Notes: generated by a model from the letters alone, not told the origin. A DNA stretch of 64,000 bases from DASYZQ01 sp035946175 (GCA_035946175.1 DASYZQ010000008.1:22035-86034); one strand, 5' to 3'. Shown: positions 1 through 9,626, numbered from the stretch's first letter. Numbers and translations are program-made.

Positions 1-2
1 AT

Positions 3-230
3 GATCAGGCAAAGTCCCGACTACTTTTTCGCAAACGTCATAAGGCCGGTGTCAGCGACTGGATGATTTTTTGGTTGCTTATCTTTCCGGCTTCCTCGGC
101 TGTCTATGTCTGGCACATCATGCGGCTGACTGATCATCGGTTGAGCGTGCTGAATGCATATGCCCGGGGTACCATGGATGGGCTGCGGCAGCCACTGGAG
201 ACAATACCTCAGCTTGGAGAAGGGATATGA
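3..230 (+). CDS. Glycosyltransferase family 2, C-terminal end (partial)
   Basis: An open frame enters from the left edge and ends in a TGA that overlaps the next ATG by four bases. The 75 visible residues hold a basic stretch, one hydrophobic segment (about residues 20-40) and a tail reading RGTMDGLRQP. Basic segment, membrane segment and a short G-x-x-D/GL tail are typical of the C-terminus of membrane-associated GT2 enzymes that add sugars to wall or exopolysaccharide chains. The catalytic part lies outside the window, so the family call rests only on the tail and on the glycosyltransferase genes that follow in the same operon. Confidence 0.55.
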   Translation, partial: DQAKSRLLFRKRHKAGVSDWMIFWLLIFPASSAVYVWHIMRLTDHRLSVLNAYARGTMDGLRQPLETIPQLGEGI

Positions 231-1495
231 AGATACTCTTTTTACCAGCCCACTATGTCTTCGATGATCACCAATATGGAACGGAACCGGACCATGCCTA
301 TAACATCGTCAACCGTATCGCTTCTCTCCACCCCGATTCATTAGTCGTCACCGGCCGGAAAAATATATTGAAAGCGACAAACTATCGGATTATGGAACTA
401 CAGCCCCATAAGGCCGGCTTCAATATGTCGTTTCAAAACGCGCTGATATTCAATATTCGCTATACCGTGGCTATGGTACGCATCCTACGGAAAGAACAGT
501 TTGACCTCATCCACCATGTCCGACCTTTCGAGCTTGGCTCAACGTTTAATATGGCCATACTGCTCGGCGTTCACAAAAGAGTCCCCTTTGTCGTTGGTTC
601 TTTCTGCTCACCGTATGCCAAAGGGAAAGCAGATCCCGCTAATTACGATAAGCCCCAAAATCGAATCAAGAAACTTGCCGGAACAGCTCTGGGTCAGCTG
701 ATAAGTCTGGGGCTGGGACCGCTCTGCACGGCAACGCTTAAAAAGGCGGACGCCATTTTTGTCGTTAATCGACATACCCGCGAGCTGGTACTAGGTCGAT
801 CCCCTCAGAGCCGGATCGTTATTATGCCGCCAGGTAAGGACAGGGATACATACCGCTATAATGCCCACAAAAAGTATCACCGGGATAAGCTCACCTTCAT
901 CTCCGTCGGTAATCTCATACCACGCAAAGGTTTTGATCAACTCATCGCAGCTTTCGGCAACGTTGCCGCCAACTATCCGGAAGCTCGGCTGTTGATTGTC
1001 GGTGGTGGTTTTGCTGCAGACATGTTGCAGGATGATGCCAGACGCCACGGGGTGGCCAAACAGGTTATTTTCACCGGCCGGATGGCAAACAGCGACATGC
1101 CGGCATTATACGCCCAGGCGGATATATATGCCGCTATGCCTATCGAGGAGGCCTTCGGCCATACCTACATAGAAGCCATGGCATCAGGCCTGCCGATAAT
1201 CGCCACGGCAACAATCGGGGCAACTGAGATTATCGGCGGCGAGCCGTTCGGCAAGCTCATTACCTGTGGCGACACTACGGCTATGGCCGCTCATATGGGA
1301 CATTTTCTGCGTCATCCCAAGACGATTCCTCGGCTGGCTCGCCTTGCTAGGGCCAAATTTGAAAAGTACTATGCCTGGAGCGGTATCATTCCGCGCTACC
1401 TTGAAACCTATCAAGCCGTATTGGATAAGCGGATAACGCCGGACCAGCTGCCAATCAAAGCACCGCTATCAGTAGAGGGCGAGCTACCAAATTAA
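227..1495 (+). CDS. Glycosyltransferase family 4 (GT-B fold)
   Basis: Predicted retaining glycosyltransferase that moves a sugar from a nucleotide donor to a glycan or lipid-linked acceptor at the inner face of the membrane. The C-terminal half (about residues 225-400) is a typical glycosyl transferase group 1 domain: ISVGNLIPRKGFDQLI, then the E-x7-E donor-site motif within EEAFGHTYIEAMASGLP near residue 310. At 422 residues it has normal family length. The ATG overlaps the previous stop as ATGA and its own stop overlaps the next ATG, so it is translationally coupled within the block A operon. Sugar and acceptor cannot be told from sequence. Confidence 0.9.
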   Translation: MKILFLPAHYVFDDHQYGTEPDHAYNIVNRIASLHPDSLVVTGRKNILKATNYRIMELQPHKAGFNMSFQNALIFNIRYTVAMVRILRKEQFDLIHHVRPFELGSTFNMAILLGVHKRVPFVVGSFCSPYAKGKADPANYDKPQNRIKKLAGTALGQLISLGLGPLCTATLKKADAIFVVNRHTRELVLGRSPQSRIVIMPPGKDRDTYRYNAHKKYHRDKLTFISVGNLIPRKGFDQLIAAFGNVAANYPEARLLIVGGGFAADMLQDDARRHGVAKQVIFTGRMANSDMPALYAQADIYAAMPIEEAFGHTYIEAMASGLPIIATATIGATEIIGGEPFGKLITCGDTTAMAAHMGHFLRHPKTIPRLARLARAKFEKYYAWSGIIPRYLETYQAVLDKRITPDQLPIKAPLSVEGELPN

Positions 1496-4400
1496 TGTTC
1501 CCCTTAGATCGCGGCGGGCGGAAGCAGATACCGTTAGCTATGGCCATACTTGAAAGACCACAGTGGCAGCACAGCATTGAACGTATAACAACAATCCGGC
1601 ACCGTCTCAACTGGTGGCTGATGGGCGGGCTACTGATTGCCATAGCGACTCACGCCAATTGGATCTTCGGACATGGTATCTTGAGCTATGAAGATTGGAG
1701 CTATATCTACCCTCGAGCGCTTAAAGAATTATTCGCTCTACCGTATGCCTGGGACCCAAAGGGGCTTGGACAGCTCAACTTAACCGCAGCAGTCTATCCA
1801 CTCAATCTCGTCGCAGGATTGTTGGCCCACCTCGGCGCAACCTACGCCACCACCGAACGGCTGACATTCATGTGGCCGACCTTAATAGCTGGTTTCGCCA
1901 GCCCATTTTATCTGATTCGCTATCTCACCAAGTCCAACAAAGCCGGCTTCATTGCCGGGCTGATCTACCAATACAATGTCATTAGCCTACTGGAGCAGAC
2001 TCAACACCTTACCATATTCGGCGCGGAAGCCTTTGCGCCATTGGCTTTGCTCTTTCTGATACGGGCCTTTCGCGAACGAACGGCCGTTGATGTAGCCAAA
2101 GCCGGGCTATTCGGCTTCGTGGTGTGCTGGTATGACTTCCGTATTTTTTATATCTTGTCTCTTATAGTCATCCCGTTCGCCGGCTTAGAGCTACTACGAG
2201 GTGTCTATTCACTACGATCATGGATATTACGTACACTGACAGTGCTTGGTGGGTTGCTGGTAACGATGCTACTCAATACCTTCTGGTTCATCGCGGTAGG
2301 CCTTGGCGGGCAGGTAAGCTCGAATGCAATTTTCAATCGTGGTCTATTTGGCTATCAGTACCTGAGTCTGATGAATGCCCTGGCACTCTATCACTCTTTT
2401 TGGACCACGATCGGGCCCCAGTGGTTTACCATTCACTCACCCAGCCTCTATTTTTGGATACTGCCGTGCCTGGCGGTTTATGCCATCATCTCAGCACGCG
2501 ATAAATTCACTGTGCTTTTGTTTGCCACGTTGGGGCTTATCGGCATCTTTTTGACCAAGGAAATAGCCGTTCCGTTCGGAGAAGTCTATCTATGGTTGTT
2601 CGGCCATCTGCCCGGCTTCAACGCATTTCGGGACGCCAGTAAGTTCTACTTCCTTATATCGCTCAGCTACGCCGGGCTTATCGGCAGCCTATTTGCCAAC
2701 CACCTATCGAAAAGAACTACACGCCGCTACTTCAATAGCACTTATCTACTGCTTGCGCTGATCGTCCTTGTACTGGGGGCCAATCTTTTACCACTGGCAA
2801 GGGGTTACATGGGTTCGCTCTTCGTCACCCGGCACATACCCAATGACTACCAGATCATTTCGCAAAAATTACTTCAAAATAACTCCTACTTCCGGACTCT
2901 TTGGGTCCCGCAGCCGTCGCGCTGGTCCGAATACAACCTGCTGCACCCGCAGCTCAGTCTTGCCGGACTCGACCAGAACTACATTGATCCGAACCCCACT
3001 CCGGCCATTTTTCCCACCGGTTCAAGCCAACTTATGGCCTCGGGAGACTTTGCCCATCTCCTATCCGCAGCCTCTGTCCGTTATGTCATCGTACCACTAC
3101 GCGACACCGCTAACGATGATGATTTCTTTCCGTCATATGGTAACGACCGCCAGTATTTCATTAACGCCCTGAATAACCTCGGCTTCCTAAGGCGTATCAA
3201 TATTGGCACGAAACAGCTCGTAGTGTATGAAAATACCACATTTCGGCCCTATGTAACTACTGATAGCTCGATTACAGATATACCACTAAGCTCGGAGATC
3301 CCTTCGCTGTGGCCGCTTGTAAGTCGTAGCAGCCCTGATTTTGCAGTCTCAGGCACCGCCAACCCTCAAGATGGATCGATTCGGCCGCTGTTTGATGCCC
3401 AGATGGGTAATCCGGATCAGACCAGCGGGCTGCAGGAGCGCACCCAGCTGCCAGCCAATAGCTACCTATACACTGTCCCGACCGCTCGTGATATCACATA
3501 CCAGATAGTCAAGGGAGGCCTCCAGTTTTCGGATATGGCGGCAGGCGGGGCGCTGACAATGAATGGTACGGCGATTGATACGATACATCCGTCCCTGCCA
3601 AAACTGAACCCCATTCCACTAAGCCCGAAGAGCACCTATTTCGTCGGAGCCGGCTCAAGTTTGCAGCCAATTGATCTAAGCAGCACAAAACAGCAGTATA
3701 TCGGCAACGTCAGTGGGCCAATAATGCTTTACAGTAGCGATACTGCCAATCTGCTACCGGATGCGTCATTTGAATCGGGCCTCTGGCAAAAGACCGTCGG
3801 TGACTGCAATAACTATGATAATGAGTCCATTATTGCCATGTCTCTCAGCAACCAAGCCACCGATGGTAACCATGCGCTGGAACTCGATTCGCTCAAACAT
3901 ACAGCCTGCACCGAAGAGCAGGCGATAGGACTCAGCGCCAATCAAACCTACTTGTTTCGTTTCGACTACGAGAATCAGGGCGGGCAAAAGGTCGGTTATA
4001 AGATATACTTCAACGATCCGGCACATACGACGATCAGTCAAGATTTGCCAACTAACGGCCTACACTGGCGAACGCTGTTGCGAAGCATTACTATCCCCGC
4101 AGAGGCAACTACGCTCAGGTTGCAAGTATTCGGCTATCCTGACAGCAACGGCCGGTACAACTCGCAGAGTTTTTATGATAACTTCCGCTTGAATCGGCTC
4201 TCCCCACTACTGAACCTGCCAGGAGTGAGCGGCACTAGCGGTATGACCAAACTGTCAGCCGAGCCTGTTGAATTCAGCTTTCACAATCAGAACTACTCGA
4301 GTCAAAATCTTATCCCCAATGGCTCATTTAGCCACGGCCTCTGGCAAAAGACCGTCGGTGACTGCAATAACTATGACGCAAACCCCCAGATAAGTATGAG

Positions 4401-5232
4401 ACTCTATAACGGTGCAATGGAGCTGGCTGCCACGCGCCATACCGCCTGCAGTGGGGTACAAGCGCTGCCAGTGAACGCTAACGCCACATATCTGCTCAGT
4501 TTCGATTACCAGAGCCCCGATAATGCCAATGCCAGTTACAACGTCAGCTATGACGACCCGCGCCAGACAGCACTCACCAATCAGTTAGCAGTCTCTAATA
4601 GCAACTGGCGGCATTACGCCGCCACCCTCACGGTGCCCAGCGGGGCATCAACCATATCATTGACAGCCTACGCCGCCCCACACAGCTATGGTAATCTGCA
4701 ATCGATCATCCGATATAACCATTTTCGTCTAGTGCACGTGCCGCCAGTATTCAGTCGCTACTACCTCGTAACCAAGCCAGCTGCCCAGACCGCGCTACCA
4801 CAACATGTCAGCTACCATATTGACAGCCCGACCAAAAATATCATTCGAGTCACCGGCGCAAGTTCACCATTCTATCTAAACTTAAGCGAGGCCTACGATC
4901 CGCATTGGCAATTAGTGCTCGATAACACTGCTGTCCAAGGAGCCGATGGTTGGCTGCCATTGGGCCACCCGACTATAGTTCGCGATCATTACGAGCTGAA
5001 CGACTTCATGAACAGCTGGCGGATTGACCCCACGCAGCTCTGCGACGCGGCGACGGCTGGCTGTCAGCAGGAGGCTAACGGCTCGTATGATCTGACACTG
5101 ATCGCCGATTTTACGCCTCAGCATTGGAATGACGCCGGGCTACTTATTAGTTCAACCTTCTTGCTGGTTATAGTCATCTACCTACTGAGATCTAAAAAAC
5201 CGTCAACAAGGACGTACCGGGCACGCCTATGA
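1495..5232 (+). CDS. Giant membrane protein, GT-C/YfhO/AftD-like, with two jelly-roll-type modules
   Basis: A 1245-residue protein with many hydrophobic segments over roughly residues 35-450, then a large presumably extracellular part and a last membrane segment near 1215-1235. The first outer loop has acidic residues (SYEDWSY) and a later loop has FNAFRDASKF, both typical of AftD/YfhO-like GT-C glycosyltransferases that use lipid-linked sugars. Residues about 750-895 and 935-1085 are two related beta-rich modules (each starting N-L-I/L-P) that look like carbohydrate-binding jelly rolls. The start overlaps the previous TAA by one base. A polysaccharide polymerase or transferase role is inferred, not shown. 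Confidence 0.7.
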   Translation: MFPLDRGGRKQIPLAMAILERPQWQHSIERITTIRHRLNWWLMGGLLIAIATHANWIFGHGILSYEDWSYIYPRALKELFALPYAWDPKGLGQLNLTAAVYPLNLVAGLLAHLGATYATTERLTFMWPTLIAGFASPFYLIRYLTKSNKAGFIAGLIYQYNVISLLEQTQHLTIFGAEAFAPLALLFLIRAFRERTAVDVAKAGLFGFVVCWYDFRIFYILSLIVIPFAGLELLRGVYSLRSWILRTLTVLGGLLVTMLLNTFWFIAVGLGGQVSSNAIFNRGLFGYQYLSLMNALALYHSFWTTIGPQWFTIHSPSLYFWILPCLAVYAIISARDKFTVLLFATLGLIGIFLTKEIAVPFGEVYLWLFGHLPGFNAFRDASKFYFLISLSYAGLIGSLFANHLSKRTTRRYFNSTYLLLALIVLVLGANLLPLARGYMGSLFVTRHIPNDYQIISQKLLQNNSYFRTLWVPQPSRWSEYNLLHPQLSLAGLDQNYIDPNPTPAIFPTGSSQLMASGDFAHLLSAASVRYVIVPLRDTANDDDFFPSYGNDRQYFINALNNLGFLRRINIGTKQLVVYENTTFRPYVTTDSSITDIPLSSEIPSLWPLVSRSSPDFAVSGTANPQDGSIRPLFDAQMGNPDQTSGLQERTQLPANSYLYTVPTARDITYQIVKGGLQFSDMAAGGALTMNGTAIDTIHPSLPKLNPIPLSPKSTYFVGAGSSLQPIDLSSTKQQYIGNVSGPIMLYSSDTANLLPDASFESGLWQKTVGDCNNYDNESIIAMSLSNQATDGNHALELDSLKHTACTEEQAIGLSANQTYLFRFDYENQGGQKVGYKIYFNDPAHTTISQDLPTNGLHWRTLLRSITIPAEATTLRLQVFGYPDSNGRYNSQSFYDNFRLNRLSPLLNLPGVSGTSGMTKLSAEPVEFSFHNQNYSSQNLIPNGSFSHGLWQKTVGDCNNYDANPQISMRLYNGAMELAATRHTACSGVQALPVNANATYLLSFDYQSPDNANASYNVSYDDPRQTALTNQLAVSNSNWRHYAATLTVPSGASTISLTAYAAPHSYGNLQSIIRYNHFRLVHVPPVFSRYYLVTKPAAQTALPQHVSYHIDSPTKNIIRVTGASSPFYLNLSEAYDPHWQLVLDNTAVQGADGWLPLGHPTIVRDHYELNDFMNSWRIDPTQLCDAATAGCQQEANGSYDLTLIADFTPQHWNDAGLLISSTFLLVIVIYLLRSKKPSTRTYRARL
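3778..4376 (+). repeat. Pair of identical 41-bp direct repeats inside the giant membrane protein gene
   Basis: Positions 3778-3818 and 4336-4376 are identical over 41 bases, 558 bases apart and in the same frame. They encode the same stretch (GLWQKTVGDCNNYD) at the start of the two jelly-roll-like modules. The rest of the modules has diverged much more, so this core is either strongly constrained or recently made identical by gene conversion. Confidence 0.9.
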
Positions 5233-6896
5233 AACGAAAACATTTCTGGCAGCGAGTAGGGAAGCACGACGGTGCAATCTACGGATTCTACAGCCTCATA
5301 GCGCTAGGTGTACTACTGCCGTTACTGCAGCCCGGCTTTGTACTGACGCTTGATATGGTATTCACACCGACCATCCGCATGCCGGCTGCAATGAGTAATA
5401 CTTATCTGTTTGCCACTACGCTGCATCTGCTTAACCGTCTAGTGGCGAGTGATGTACTTGAGAAGTTGCTGCTACTGCTGATCATCTGGTTGGCTGGTGT
5501 CGGTATGCATCGCCTGGTACGGAGTTTAGCCACGCAGCCCTCCGACCACCTGCAGACGGTAAGCGCCTACTTCGCCGGCCTGTTATATGCAGTGAATCCT
5601 TTCAGCTATGAGCGTTTTATGGCCGGACAGTATGAACTGCTCCTTGGTTACGCATTACTGCCCTGGTTCGTGAACAGCCTACTGGACTGGCTCAGCAGAC
5701 CGACCCGCAAGTCAACAATTATACTCAGTGCTTGGGCGATAGGCATCAGTATAGTATCAATCCATGCTGTCGGCTTTATGGTGCTTCTAAGCGTCATTGG
5801 GCTCATGGTAAAGCTATGGCAGCAGCGCCACAGCCCAGATGTTGTCTGGAGGCTGACCCAGGCTACAGCCGGATTGATCTGCTTATACCTCATTGCCAGC
5901 AGCTACTGGTTGGTACCGCTACTGCTTGGCCATGGCAAGTCAGCTTCGGTGATTTCCAGCTTTACCACGAGTGACCAGACCGCCTTTGCAACCATCGGCA
6001 GAAACAGTATCGAAAAAATAGGTAATGTGTTGCGCCTACAGGGCTTCTGGGCTGAAAACCGTAATCTATTCATTCTGCCACAGACGCATCTGCCTGTTTG
6101 GCGCCTAATTGGCACACTGCTCTGGGTTGTTATTGTCATCGGGGCTATGAGCCTCTGGCGCCATGGTCAAAAGCTGCTCGTTATATGCCTTGGGTTCACT
6201 AGTCTGCTGTCAATCATTTTGGCAATCGGCACATTCAATAGCTTTCTGGTGAGTCATATCCCACTATTCGCCGGCTACCGCGAACCGCAGAAGTTCGTAG
6301 CCCTGGTGGCTCTGGCTGACTGTGCGTTTGCCGGTCAAGGCTTTGCCGTTATCAGTGGCGCTATCTGCCGATATAGCGGCAGAATCTTAGGCTGGCTCGC
6401 TGCAGCAGCCCTGTTCGCTATTCCCGCTATCTGGGTCCATCCAATATGGTGGGGATTCGGCAGACAACTGATAGCCACTCAGTATCCCGGTGATTGGTAC
6501 ACCATGAATACCCGGCTTGATCGTGATCATAGCTCGTTTCGGACCCTGTTCCTGCCGTGGCATCTGTATATGCCATTTGCGTTTGCCGGTCGAATCATCG
6601 CCAACCCGGCACCACAGTTTTTCGATAAACCTATACTCATCAGCAACGACCCGGAATTTGCCGGTGCCAGCGTCATACCTGACGTCCGAGCCTCCCGCCT
6701 CACCACCATCCTGATAGAAGCAGGCAATCAGGCCGATCTTGGTAAACAGCTAGCCGCCTATCATATCAAATATGTACTGCTGTCACTTGACTACGATTAC
6801 CTGTCATATGGCTATCTTGACCGGCAGCCAAGTTTAAGGGTCATAGCCCAGAGCACCAGTCTAAGATTATATCTAAACGAAGACTTCAGGGAGTAA
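5229..6896 (+). CDS. Polytopic membrane protein, GT-C-like, related to the upstream gene
   Basis: A 555-residue protein with about ten or more hydrophobic segments and a short soluble C-terminal part (about residues 410-555). It shares landmarks with the preceding 1245-residue protein: an acidic first outer loop (LDM near residue 38) and a loop GYREPQKF that matches the position of FRDASKF. This suggests the same GT-C/YfhO-like fold, acting on lipid-linked sugars outside the membrane. The start overlaps the previous stop by four bases. No binding modules are present. Exact activity is unknown; a flippase-like or polymerase role cannot be excluded. Confidence 0.6.
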   Translation: MKRKHFWQRVGKHDGAIYGFYSLIALGVLLPLLQPGFVLTLDMVFTPTIRMPAAMSNTYLFATTLHLLNRLVASDVLEKLLLLLIIWLAGVGMHRLVRSLATQPSDHLQTVSAYFAGLLYAVNPFSYERFMAGQYELLLGYALLPWFVNSLLDWLSRPTRKSTIILSAWAIGISIVSIHAVGFMVLLSVIGLMVKLWQQRHSPDVVWRLTQATAGLICLYLIASSYWLVPLLLGHGKSASVISSFTTSDQTAFATIGRNSIEKIGNVLRLQGFWAENRNLFILPQTHLPVWRLIGTLLWVVIVIGAMSLWRHGQKLLVICLGFTSLLSIILAIGTFNSFLVSHIPLFAGYREPQKFVALVALADCAFAGQGFAVISGAICRYSGRILGWLAAAALFAIPAIWVHPIWWGFGRQLIATQYPGDWYTMNTRLDRDHSSFRTLFLPWHLYMPFAFAGRIIANPAPQFFDKPILISNDPEFAGASVIPDVRASRLTTILIEAGNQADLGKQLAAYHIKYVLLSLDYDYLSYGYLDRQPSLRVIAQSTSLRLYLNEDFRE

Positions 6897-6901
6897 AGCC
6901 T

Positions 6902-7462
6902 ATGCGCCAACGAGTCGATCCCTTCATACCAGTCCGCAAGCCCATGTCGCCGAGCCTTCAAGGGCCATACGGAACTCAGTACTTCGCCAAACGGCCGCTC
7001 AGCCCACCACGGTCAATGGATGGCATCCAGCAGCGACCGCCAGTAATTAGGCCACCACTGCGCCCAAGGCCATTGATGCCGATCAAGGCCCCGCTTGTCA
7101 AGCCGAAACCACCACAACCCAAACATCCAACCACTAAGCACCGCATTCAGCTCCGGCCCAAATTAACAAAAACGCCATTGCTGGTGTGGGCCATTGGAGC
7201 CGTCTGTTTCGGTCTGTTTATTCAATCACTCATTTTCGGGGAACTCGCTATTGTCATATATATAGGACTTTCGTTATGGCGACGTATCTCCAGCAGCAAA
7301 ACGTATATTCTGGCGCTCATTACACTAGTCACCACTGGTGTCAGCCTGGCAATTCACGGTGGTCCCACCATGCTCAGTAACAACTTCGCTGTTTACGCAT
7401 TCCTACTACTTCTTGGCGGTACGCTCAGTCTAGCCCGGGAGGTGCGTCATGAAAATCAATGA
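6902..7462 (+). CDS. Proline-rich cytoplasmic tail plus membrane segments, function unknown
   Basis: A 186-residue protein whose first 90 residues are rich in Pro, Arg and Lys (many PP and PxP pairs, strongly basic) and probably disordered. Two or three hydrophobic segments follow between about residues 98 and 178, then a short charged tail. It starts five bases after the previous stop, so it belongs to the block A operon. No family is recognised. The layout suggests a membrane-anchored scaffold or regulator for the glycosyltransferases beside it, but that is only inference from position. Confidence 0.6.
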   Translation: MRQRVDPFIPVRKPMSPSLQGPYGTQYFAKRPLSPPRSMDGIQQRPPVIRPPLRPRPLMPIKAPLVKPKPPQPKHPTTKHRIQLRPKLTKTPLLVWAIGAVCFGLFIQSLIFGELAIVIYIGLSLWRRISSSKTYILALITLVTTGVSLAIHGGPTMLSNNFAVYAFLLLLGGTLSLAREVRHENQ

Positions 7463-7618
7463 TCTACAGCAAATATCCATAGTAGTATTTACATCAAATA
7501 GCCCATACAACAGGTTGGGCATCGTTTGCTGTGGATAATAACTGTCCATTCGATTTGTGCCCTCTAAAACGCTTATAGTAAAATAAAACCTTGTGCAATT
7601 AACGAAAGGGGGAAGCCA

Positions 7619-7972
7619 ATGAATATAAAATCCCAAACGTTAACAGCAAAGCACCTCTTGGGCAAAAAGCTCATGGTAAGTGGGATTGCGGTCGCGACGA
7701 CAGCGTTCGTCGGGTTAGGAGGAGTTGCCGCCGCGCAATCGGTGAATGCTCCAGAATCGGCTACACCAGCAATTGTGGCGGAATGTAAAAATCCTCAGTT
7801 CAGGCAAGCTCATAATTTTCCCAATGTAGGCAAGTGTGTCAGCACACTGGAACACACTATGGGCCATGGCCACGGTTACGGCAGCAATACAACCGTAAAC
7901 GCGAACGTTAATGTGAACGTTAATGGTAGCCATGATTATGTAAGCGTCGTGCTCAACTTCTTCGGGCTTTAA
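7619..7972 (+). CDS. Small secreted protein with alternating Asn/Val tail
   Basis: A 117-residue protein with a basic N-terminus and a hydrophobic segment (about residues 18-38) ending in AAAQS, a likely Sec signal peptide. The mature part has two Cys, a Gly/His patch (GHGHGYG) and an alternating run of NTTVNANVNVNVNGS before a hydrophobic end, VLNFFGL. A strong ribosome binding site (aaaggggga) lies just before the ATG, and a strong terminator follows, so it is a monocistronic and probably well expressed gene. The alternating tail looks beta-strand or fibre-forming. The family is not recognised. Confidence 0.65.
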   Translation: MNIKSQTLTAKHLLGKKLMVSGIAVATTAFVGLGGVAAAQSVNAPESATPAIVAECKNPQFRQAHNFPNVGKCVSTLEHTMGHGHGYGSNTTVNANVNVNVNGSHDYVSVVLNFFGL

Positions 7973-7997
7973 TAGTAAAATACCCCTAAGAAGTTTT

Positions 7998-8033
7998 AAT
8001 ACCCCCTCGAGTTATCTCAGGGGGTATTTTATA
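7998..8033 (+). terminator. Rho-independent terminator after the small secreted protein gene
   Basis: A perfect 10-bp stem (aataccccct at 7998-8007, agggggtatt at 8019-8028) with an 11-base loop is followed by T-rich sequence. It lies 26 bases after the stop codon. Confidence 0.88.
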
Positions 8034-8157
8034 TTCTTGCAAAGACAACTCTACTTTTATCCTTGAGCTGGGCAACGAGGCGCATTCCAAGCAGCTTGGT
8101 ATATACCGACTGCCTCGTTAAGTTAATCTATCCCACCTATAGCTTCATGAGGAGGTT

Positions 8158-8634
8158 TTATTCATTCGTTGCAGCTTGCTGCCCAGCGTTTTCGATTACA
8201 AACTCCAGATCACAGCGATGGCAATACCAAAGCTTATTCCAGCGTTTCATCTGCACAGAACGTTGCCGGGAATTGATAGCAATACGGACAATAAACACTA
8301 TCAGGAACAAATTAATAAATACTGCTCCTGTATTGTATCCTAGAGGAAGACGGCCACTGGCGGTTTGTTGTATATGATGGTGAATAGTACTCCATAAAAA
8401 GTCCATAGCCGAGAAGGATATCAGCGCCGTAAAAATCTGCTGAGAGGTCTTATTCTCTGGCGGGGACATTCGACTCGCCAATGCCGTTTGATGGCTAGAA
8501 TGATGAGAATGTGTATAGCTTGGGCCGAAAAAGCTAGTACTGCGACTTTTGCCCGTACTATGAGTCGTACCTGTTTTATAAATTGCAGCTGCTGACTGTA
8601 CCTGGTCTATTTGATGGCATTGGGGGCACTGCAT
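8158..8634 (-). CDS. Membrane protein with zinc-ribbon-like CxxC pairs at both ends
   Basis: A 158-residue protein starting MQCPQCH and with YCHRCDLEF near the C-terminus, so one CxxC pair sits at each end and the two could join to bind one zinc. Between them are a Ser/His/Thr-rich stretch and two hydrophobic segments (about residues 80-100 and 110-130). This is the layout of small zinc-ribbon membrane proteins of unknown function. The start is supported by an aaaaggag site about seven bases before the ATG on the minus strand. No neighbouring gene shares its direction closely. Function unknown. Confidence 0.6.
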   Translation of the reverse strand: MQCPQCHQIDQVQSAAAIYKTGTTHSTGKSRSTSFFGPSYTHSHHSSHQTALASRMSPPENKTSQQIFTALISFSAMDFLWSTIHHHIQQTASGRLPLGYNTGAVFINLFLIVFIVRIAINSRQRSVQMKRWNKLWYCHRCDLEFVIENAGQQAATNE

Positions 8635-8823
8635 GCGGGTCTCCTTTTAATATACTTTAAGTAAAGTATACTCAATTGCTGCTAATAAATTAAAGCGGTG
8701 TGGCTTGAAAATATGGACTTTGCAGCTATGTGCAGCGTCGAGTTCCTCAGAACTAACCCCGATATTCTCTAGGTGGTAACACCTTTCCGATGAATTGCTG
8801 TCAAGAATAATACTGACAGCCAC

Positions 8824-9018
8824 GACAGTAACCGGATGCCAGGCTAGTTCCGAAACTGTTCCGTAGTACACATGGGCCCATTCGCAGGCCAGATACCTAC
8901 GCCTGGGACAGGAGCATAGTTGGCTCCAGCACTGGCGTGTACCGCATTGATCCAGCTATAGTACTGAGCTGTATATGGGCCAGTTGCTGGGACAGTAACC
9001 GGATGCCAGGCTAGTTCC
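8824..9018. repeat. 28-bp direct repeat at the 3' end and inside a secreted-protein gene
   Basis: Positions 8824-8851 and 8991-9018 are identical over 28 bases, 167 bases apart. The right copy encodes part of ELAWHPVTV inside the minus-strand gene 8844-9359. The left copy spans the stop codon of that gene in another frame. Sequence beyond the 28 bases does not match on either side. Confidence 0.85.
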
Positions 9019-9359
9019 AACCAGTAGTGATTGACATAAGCACCGTTACCGTCTGTTCCGACTGTATTTGGGCCATCACATTTTATCTGACCCAGTACTG
9101 AGTAAGTCCCTTTGGCGATACTATAGGGTGGATAAACATCACAGGTGTTTGTATTGGGGTACCAACACAGTGGTGCGGTATCCCAGGTACTTATTCTGGT
9201 TCCTTGGGCGTGGGAATATCTCAGGAAATATACCCCGACTGCTCCGAATCCGCATACGAAAACAACTATAGTGATCATGCGGATATTTTGGTTTAACCAA
9301 CGACGCACTTTTCCTGTTTTCTTATTCGCATTTCCTTTTGGTATTTTTCTATTTGCCAT
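8844..9359 (-). CDS. Membrane-anchored or secreted protein of unknown function
   Basis: With the ATG at 9359 the protein is 171 residues. This start has an aaagga site ten bases upstream, whereas the longer frame to 9389 has none. It begins with a very basic stretch (residues 1-26), then one hydrophobic segment (about 29-48) ending SHAQG that is a signal anchor or cleaved signal peptide. The outer part is rich in Trp, Tyr, Pro and has four Cys, suggesting a disulfide-bonded surface domain. The last codons lie within a copied 28-bp segment of the gene itself, so the C-terminus may have been altered by a rearrangement. No family is recognised. Confidence 0.6.
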   Translation of the reverse strand: MANRKIPKGNANKKTGKVRRWLNQNIRMITIVVFVCGFGAVGVYFLRYSHAQGTRISTWDTAPLCWYPNTNTCDVYPPYSIAKGTYSVLGQIKCDGPNTVGTDGNGAYVNHYWLELAWHPVTVPATGPYTAQYYSWINAVHASAGANYAPVPGVGIWPANGPMCTTEQFRN

Positions 9360-9590
9360 TGGTGATTTTCCTTTCGCCTGTAGATTCAATATTTTTGGAT
9401 AATATCATGCTTATGTTTCCTACATCAAACAGAAATAAGCAGAAACAGGGTGTTGATATAGGGCATACCCCACAAAACAGTTTGGCTTATCATATTCGAT
9501 ATAATCATATTCAACGGAGACAGCAGCCACCTTACCACCTCATCTCTTCGGTAGCCTTGCAACCTTCTTAAGTTTTTAACCTCTAGCAAT

Positions 9591-9618
9591 TTTGCATAAA
9601 CTATTATCTTGTTATACT
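9591..9618 (+). promoter_or_regulatory. Promoter of the lipoprotein-like gene, near-leaderless
   Basis: A -10 box TATACT (9613-9618) lies eight bases before the ATG at 9627, with a weak -35 (TTTGCA, 9591-9596, spacer 16). No Shine-Dalgarno sequence fits between box and ATG, so the transcript would start at or within about two bases of the start codon. Confidence 0.55.
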
Positions 9619-9626
9619 TACCCCCT

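Noticed and set aside
8647..8871. Minus-strand frame of 74 codons downstream of the secreted-protein gene
   Set aside because: Its recognisable part is only the 28-bp copied segment; the rest has no signal, domain or ribosome binding site.
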